Shown here: positions 32,609-35,791 of the stretch, one piece after another | Layout: each line of letters opens with the position of its first letter | Position numbering within the stretch: position 1 is the stretch's first letter | NCBI RefSeq assembly: GCF_001591005.1 | Contig: NZ_BCTY01000038.1 | Location: 1-35,791, forward strand | Source: Sphingomonas sanguinis NBRC 13937 | Lineage (GTDB): Bacteria; Pseudomonadota; Alphaproteobacteria; Sphingomonadales; Sphingomonadaceae | DNA: 35,791 nucleotides | Direction of reading: 5' to 3' | The notes under the pieces: generated by a model | What the model saw: the letters and a program-made list of their open reading frames with translations, nothing else | Databases searched by the model: none | What the model was told of the DNA's origin: nothing | Program-made: the position numbers and the translations under genes

Positions 32609-35293
32609 ATGGCGACCATGACGACCCTGCCCCCCATCGCCAACAATGCCGACATCCGCTTTCTGGGCGCCCAGCTGGGTGACGTGATCCGCCGCTATGG
32701 CGGCGACGCGCTGTTCGAGGCGACGGAGGCCATTCGCCGCGCCTCGGTCGATCGCTATCGCGGGCTGGGTGAGGACGGGTCGGTCGACCTGCAGCTGGAG
32801 AAACTGGCGCTCGACGAGACGCTGGATTTCGTACGCGGCTTCATGCTGTTCTCGATGCTCGCCAACCTCGCCGAGGATCGCCAGGGCATCGCGCGCGAGC
32901 CCGCCGCCGATATCGCCGACGTGCTGGAGACGCTGAAGGGCCAAGGCATCGATCGCGATGCCGCGATGGAGCTGCTCGGCCGGGCGCTGGTCGTCCCCGT
33001 GCTGACCGCGCATCCGACCGAGGTGCGGCGCAAGAGCATGATCGATCACCGCAACCGCATCGCCGAACTGCTGACAATGCGCGATGCGGGGCGGACGGTG
33101 ACACCCGATGGCGACGATGTGGAGGCGGCGATCGGCCGCCAGATCGCGCTTCTCTGGCAGACCCGCGTGCTGCGCCGCGAGCGGCTCTACGTCACCGATG
33201 AGGTCGAGACGGCGCTATCTTACTTGCGCGACGTGTTCCTGCCGGTGCTGCCCGCCCTCTACCAGCGTTGGGACAAGGCGTTCGGGGCGCGCGTGCCCGC
33301 CTTTCTGCGTCCCGGTTCGTGGATCGGCGGCGACCGCGACGGCAATCCCTTCGTCACCGCCGAGTCGCTGACCAATGCGCTGGCCCAAGCCGCCGACGCG
33401 GTGCTGACCCATTATTGCAAGGCGGTGCACGCGCTGGGTGCCGAGCTGTCCATCTCGACCGAACATGCCGAGGTCGATGACGGCGTCCGGGCGCTGGCCG
33501 ATGCCAGCGGCGACGAAGCGCTCAGCCGCGCGGACGAGCCCTATCGCCGTGCGCTGTCGGGCATTTATGCCCGTCTCGCCGCGACGCATGAGAAACTGAC
33601 CGGCAAGACCTCGCCCCGCCCCGGTCGCCTGACCGGCGAGCCCTATGCCGATCCGAAGGCCTTGCGCACCGATCTGGTCGCGATCGCGCGCGGGCTGGCG
33701 ACGCAGGGCGACGGCGCGCTGGCGAGCGGTGGAGCGCTGGGCCGCCTGATCCGGGCGGTCGAAACCTTCGGCTTCCACTTGGCCACGCTCGACCTGCGGC
33801 AAAATTCGGCGGTGCATGAGCGCGTCGTCGCCGAGCTGTTGAAGGTGGCAGGCGTCGAGCCCGACTATCTGGCGCTCGACGAAGAGGCCCGCGTCGCGCT
33901 GCTCCGGCGCGAGCTGGCCAATGCCCGGCCGCTGTTCAGCCGTTATGCCGATTATTCGGACGAGACCCGCTCCGAACTGGCCATCGTCCAGGCCGCCGCC
34001 GATGCCCATGCGACCTACGGCCCAAAGTGCATCACCAACTATATCGTCTCGATGGGCAAGTCGGTGTCCGACCTGCTCGAAATCAACCTGATGCTGAAGG
34101 AGTTCGGCCTTTACCGCCCCGGCGAGCCCGCCACCGCCGCGATCATGGCAGTGCCTTTGTTCGAGACGATCGAGGATCTGGAGGCAGGCCCCGCAATCAT
34201 GCGCGCCTATTTCGCACTGCCGGAGATCGCCGCGATCGTCCGCGCGCGCGGCCATCAGGAAGTGATGATCGGCTATTCGGACTCGAACAAGGATGGCGGC
34301 TACCTCACCTCCACCTGGTCGCTGTCCAAGGCGTCGAGCGCGTTCCGCCCGGTGTTCGACGAAGCGGGCGTGCGGATGCAGCTGTTCCACGGGCGCGGCG
34401 GTGCGGTGGGGCGCGGCGGCGGCAGCGCCTTCGCCGCGATCCGCGCCCAGCCGCACGATACGGTGCAGGGCCGCATCCGCATCACCGAACAGGGCGAGGT
34501 GATTGCGGGTAAATATGGCACCCGCGACTCCGCGCTCGGCAATCTCGAGGCGATGGCCTCGGCCACGCTGCTCGCCAGCCTGGAGCCCGACCGGCTATCG
34601 GCGGCGGACAATGCCCGCTTCACCGCCGCGATGGAGCAGCTGTCGGCGACCGCCTTCACCACCTATCGCGGGCTGGTCTATGGCACGGAGGGTTTCCGCA
34701 CCTTCTTCCGCCAGATGACCCCGATCGCCGAGATTGCGGGCCTGAAGATCGGCAGCCGTCCGGCCAGCCGCAAGAAGTCCGACGCGATCGAGGATCTGCG
34801 CGCCATCCCCTGGGTGTTCAGCTGGGCCCAGGCGCGGGTCATGCTGCCCGGTTGGTACGGCGTCGGCACCGCCATCGCGAATTTCGAGGACAAGGCGCTG
34901 CTCGCCGAGATGGCGAAGAACTGGCCCTTTTTCGCCGCCACGCTGGCGAATATGGAGATGGTTCTGGCCAAGTCCGACATCGGCATCGCGCGGCGCTATG
35001 CCGGGCTGGTCGAGGACGAGAGCCTTCGGGACGCGATCTTCGGGCGCATCCATGACGGCTGGCATCGTGCGCGCGACGGGTTGCTGGGCGTGACGGGGCA
35101 GACGCGACTGCTGTCCGACAATCCGGCGCTGGAGGCATCGATTCGCCTGCGCCTGCCCTATATCGAGCCGCTCAACCTGCTGCAGATCGAACTGATGAAG
35201 CGCCATCGTGCGGGCGAGAGTGATCCGCGCATCGGCGAGGGTATCCTGTTGTCGATCAACGGCATCGCCACCGCGCTGCGCAACAGCGGGTAA
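32609..35293 (+). CDS. ppc: Phosphoenolpyruvate carboxylase
   Basis: 894 residues, within the usual 880-970. It adds bicarbonate to PEP to give oxaloacetate, replenishing the TCA cycle. Seen: the catalytic His motif VLTAHPTEVRRKS (about residue 135), SWIGGDRDGNPFVTAES, FGFHLATLDLRQNS, the second signature IGYSDSNKDGGY (about 554), and the Arg/Gly loop FHGRGGAVGRGGGSAF (about 592). The C-terminus is RNSG where many family members have NTG. Three closely spaced ATGs occur (32609, 32618 in frame) with no clear RBS. An A+T-rich 123-bp stretch upstream must hold the promoter. Confidence 0.97.
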   Translation: MATMTTLPPIANNADIRFLGAQLGDVIRRYGGDALFEATEAIRRASVDRYRGLGEDGSVDLQLEKLALDETLDFVRGFMLFSMLANLAEDRQGIAREPAADIADVLETLKGQGIDRDAAMELLGRALVVPVLTAHPTEVRRKSMIDHRNRIAELLTMRDAGRTVTPDGDDVEAAIGRQIALLWQTRVLRRERLYVTDEVETALSYLRDVFLPVLPALYQRWDKAFGARVPAFLRPGSWIGGDRDGNPFVTAESLTNALAQAADAVLTHYCKAVHALGAELSISTEHAEVDDGVRALADASGDEALSRADEPYRRALSGIYARLAATHEKLTGKTSPRPGRLTGEPYADPKALRTDLVAIARGLATQGDGALASGGALGRLIRAVETFGFHLATLDLRQNSAVHERVVAELLKVAGVEPDYLALDEEARVALLRRELANARPLFSRYADYSDETRSELAIVQAAADAHATYGPKCITNYIVSMGKSVSDLLEINLMLKEFGLYRPGEPATAAIMAVPLFETIEDLEAGPAIMRAYFALPEIAAIVRARGHQEVMIGYSDSNKDGGYLTSTWSLSKASSAFRPVFDEAGVRMQLFHGRGGAVGRGGGSAFAAIRAQPHDTVQGRIRITEQGEVIAGKYGTRDSALGNLEAMASATLLASLEPDRLSAADNARFTAAMEQLSATAFTTYRGLVYGTEGFRTFFRQMTPIAEIAGLKIGSRPASRKKSDAIEDLRAIPWVFSWAQARVMLPGWYGVGTAIANFEDKALLAEMAKNWPFFAATLANMEMVLAKSDIGIARRYAGLVEDESLRDAIFGRIHDGWHRARDGLLGVTGQTRLLSDNPALEASIRLRLPYIEPLNLLQIELMKRHRAGESDPRIGEGILLSINGIATALRNSG

Positions 35294-35298
35294 GGCCG

Positions 35299-35703
35299 GT
35301 GGCGGATTTCGTCGTGCATTACGAAGGCGGCCTGCGCTGCCACGTCGCTCATCCCGACAATGGCGCGGTGCTGGTCATGGACGCGTCGAAGGAGCTGGGC
35401 GGGCCGGGGGAGAATTTCTCGCCGAGCGACCTGTTGTCGGTGTCGCTGGGCGGTTGCGTGCTGAGCATCATGGCCATGGCGGGCCGCGTCGCCGGGCTGG
35501 ACCTTGCGGGCGCGACGGCGACCGTCACCAAGACGATGGGCAACGCCCCGCGCCGGATCACGATGCTCGGCGTCACGGTCCGGGTGCCGGGGCAGTATGA
35601 CGCAGCCCAGCGCAAAAGGCTGGAAGCGGCGGCGGCCGCCTGTCCAGTCCATGCGGTGCTGGGCATCGATGCGCCGATCGCGATCGTTTGGGATGAAGAA
35701 TAA
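35299..35703 (+). CDS. OsmC-family peroxiredoxin-like protein
   Basis: 134 residues of the OsmC/Ohr superfamily. Seen: YEGGLRCHVAHPDNGAVLVM, the family NFSPSDLLSVSLGGCVLSIM with the first reactive Cys (about residue 54), and the second in AACPVHAVLG (about residue 116). Such proteins reduce organic hydroperoxides through a pair of cysteines in the cytosol. The start is a GTG at 35299, 5 bp after the ppc stop, so it is co-transcribed and perhaps coupled. Membership of the YhfA/OsmC-like branch rather than Ohr is likely from the short N-terminus. Confidence 0.9.
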   Translation: MADFVVHYEGGLRCHVAHPDNGAVLVMDASKELGGPGENFSPSDLLSVSLGGCVLSIMAMAGRVAGLDLAGATATVTKTMGNAPRRITMLGVTVRVPGQYDAAQRKRLEAAAAACPVHAVLGIDAPIAIVWDEE

Positions 35704-35705
35704 AA

Positions 35706-35758
35706 TCCTCCCCGGTACGGGGAGGTGGCAGGCCGCAGGCCTGTCGGAGGGGGGCTTC
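35706..35758. repeat. Dispersed inverted-repeat element, truncated by window end
   Basis: The left part of the element starts 3 bp after the OsmC-like stop: tcctccccggtacggggagg, then the hairpin ggccgcaggcc and cggagggggg. The right arm is beyond or at the window edge. It repeats the position seen after three other plus-strand genes. Confidence 0.8.
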
Positions 35759-35791
35759 CACACAAGTCGCCCCTCGCCGTACGCCCCCCCC

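Overview
The window looks like chromosomal DNA of a sphingomonad (Alphaproteobacteria, Sphingomonas or a close relative). The grounds are high G+C with strong third-position bias, a carotenoid set (crtY, crtI, crtB and a sterol-desaturase-type hydroxylase), small protein families typical of this order (twin-transmembrane helix protein, Tat-exported ferritin-like pair, DUF2141, MipA), and a dispersed inverted-repeat element (GATCCTCCCCGG-type ends) that recurs at gene 3' ends. This is inference from gene content and style; no rRNA or other taxonomic marker is present. No tRNA, rRNA, CRISPR array, insertion sequence or integrase was seen.

Layout. 1-910: a repeat, a small membrane protein and a rhodanese/DUF442-like protein (minus). 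1069-4781: Tat-exported beta-propeller protein, then crtY and crtI overlapping by 4 bp. 4787-4912: repeat. 4958-7854: SdpR-type repressor with SdpI-type membrane protein, alpha/beta hydrolase, and a secreted retropepsin-like protein lacking the catalytic DTG. 7857-9810: repeat and Atm1-type ABC exporter (minus). 9953-10183: small Cys-containing protein with a possible general-stress promoter. 10196-11724: crtB translationally coupled to a LOG-family hydrolase (minus). 11803-13093: three unknown genes linked by GTGA/ATGA overlaps (minus). 13262-16017: CsbD-like stress protein, recQ helicase, GNAT acetyltransferase. 16033-16431: complex repeat plus about 220 bp without a gene. 16432-18558: sterol-desaturase-family hydroxylase, overlapping DUF2141 gene, MipA/OmpV outer-membrane protein. 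18568-20233: repeat, two lipoproteins (minus) and a DUF1810 protein (plus). 20345-21430: ung and a PhnA/YjdM-like protein. 21431-22425: an A+T-richer island with an ImmA/IrrE-type metallopeptidase and a small membrane protein. 22427-24416: thiC under a TPP riboswitch. 24493-26657: two tandem Tat-exported ferritin-like proteins ended by a strong terminator. 26851-30799: minus-strand operon gluQ, twin-TM protein, cobalamin adenosyltransferase, egtB, egtD. 30910-32485: HNH nuclease, EF-hand lipoprotein, secreted unknown. 32609-35703: ppc and an OsmC-like protein, then the repeat again.

How it fits together. Much of the window serves protection against oxidative, light and drying stress: lycopene synthesis and cyclisation (CrtB, CrtI, CrtY) with probable ring hydroxylation, ergothioneine synthesis (EgtD, EgtB), periplasmic ferritin-like proteins, CsbD and OsmC homologues, and an Atm1-type exporter. 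The remainder is housekeeping (RecQ, Ung, ThiC, PEP carboxylase, GluQRS). The best candidates for something undescribed are the three-gene overlapping cassette at 11803-13093, the metallopeptidase/membrane-protein island at 21461-22325, and the repeat family that sits on or within a few bases of stop codons and in one copy carries a double hairpin inside an outer stem.
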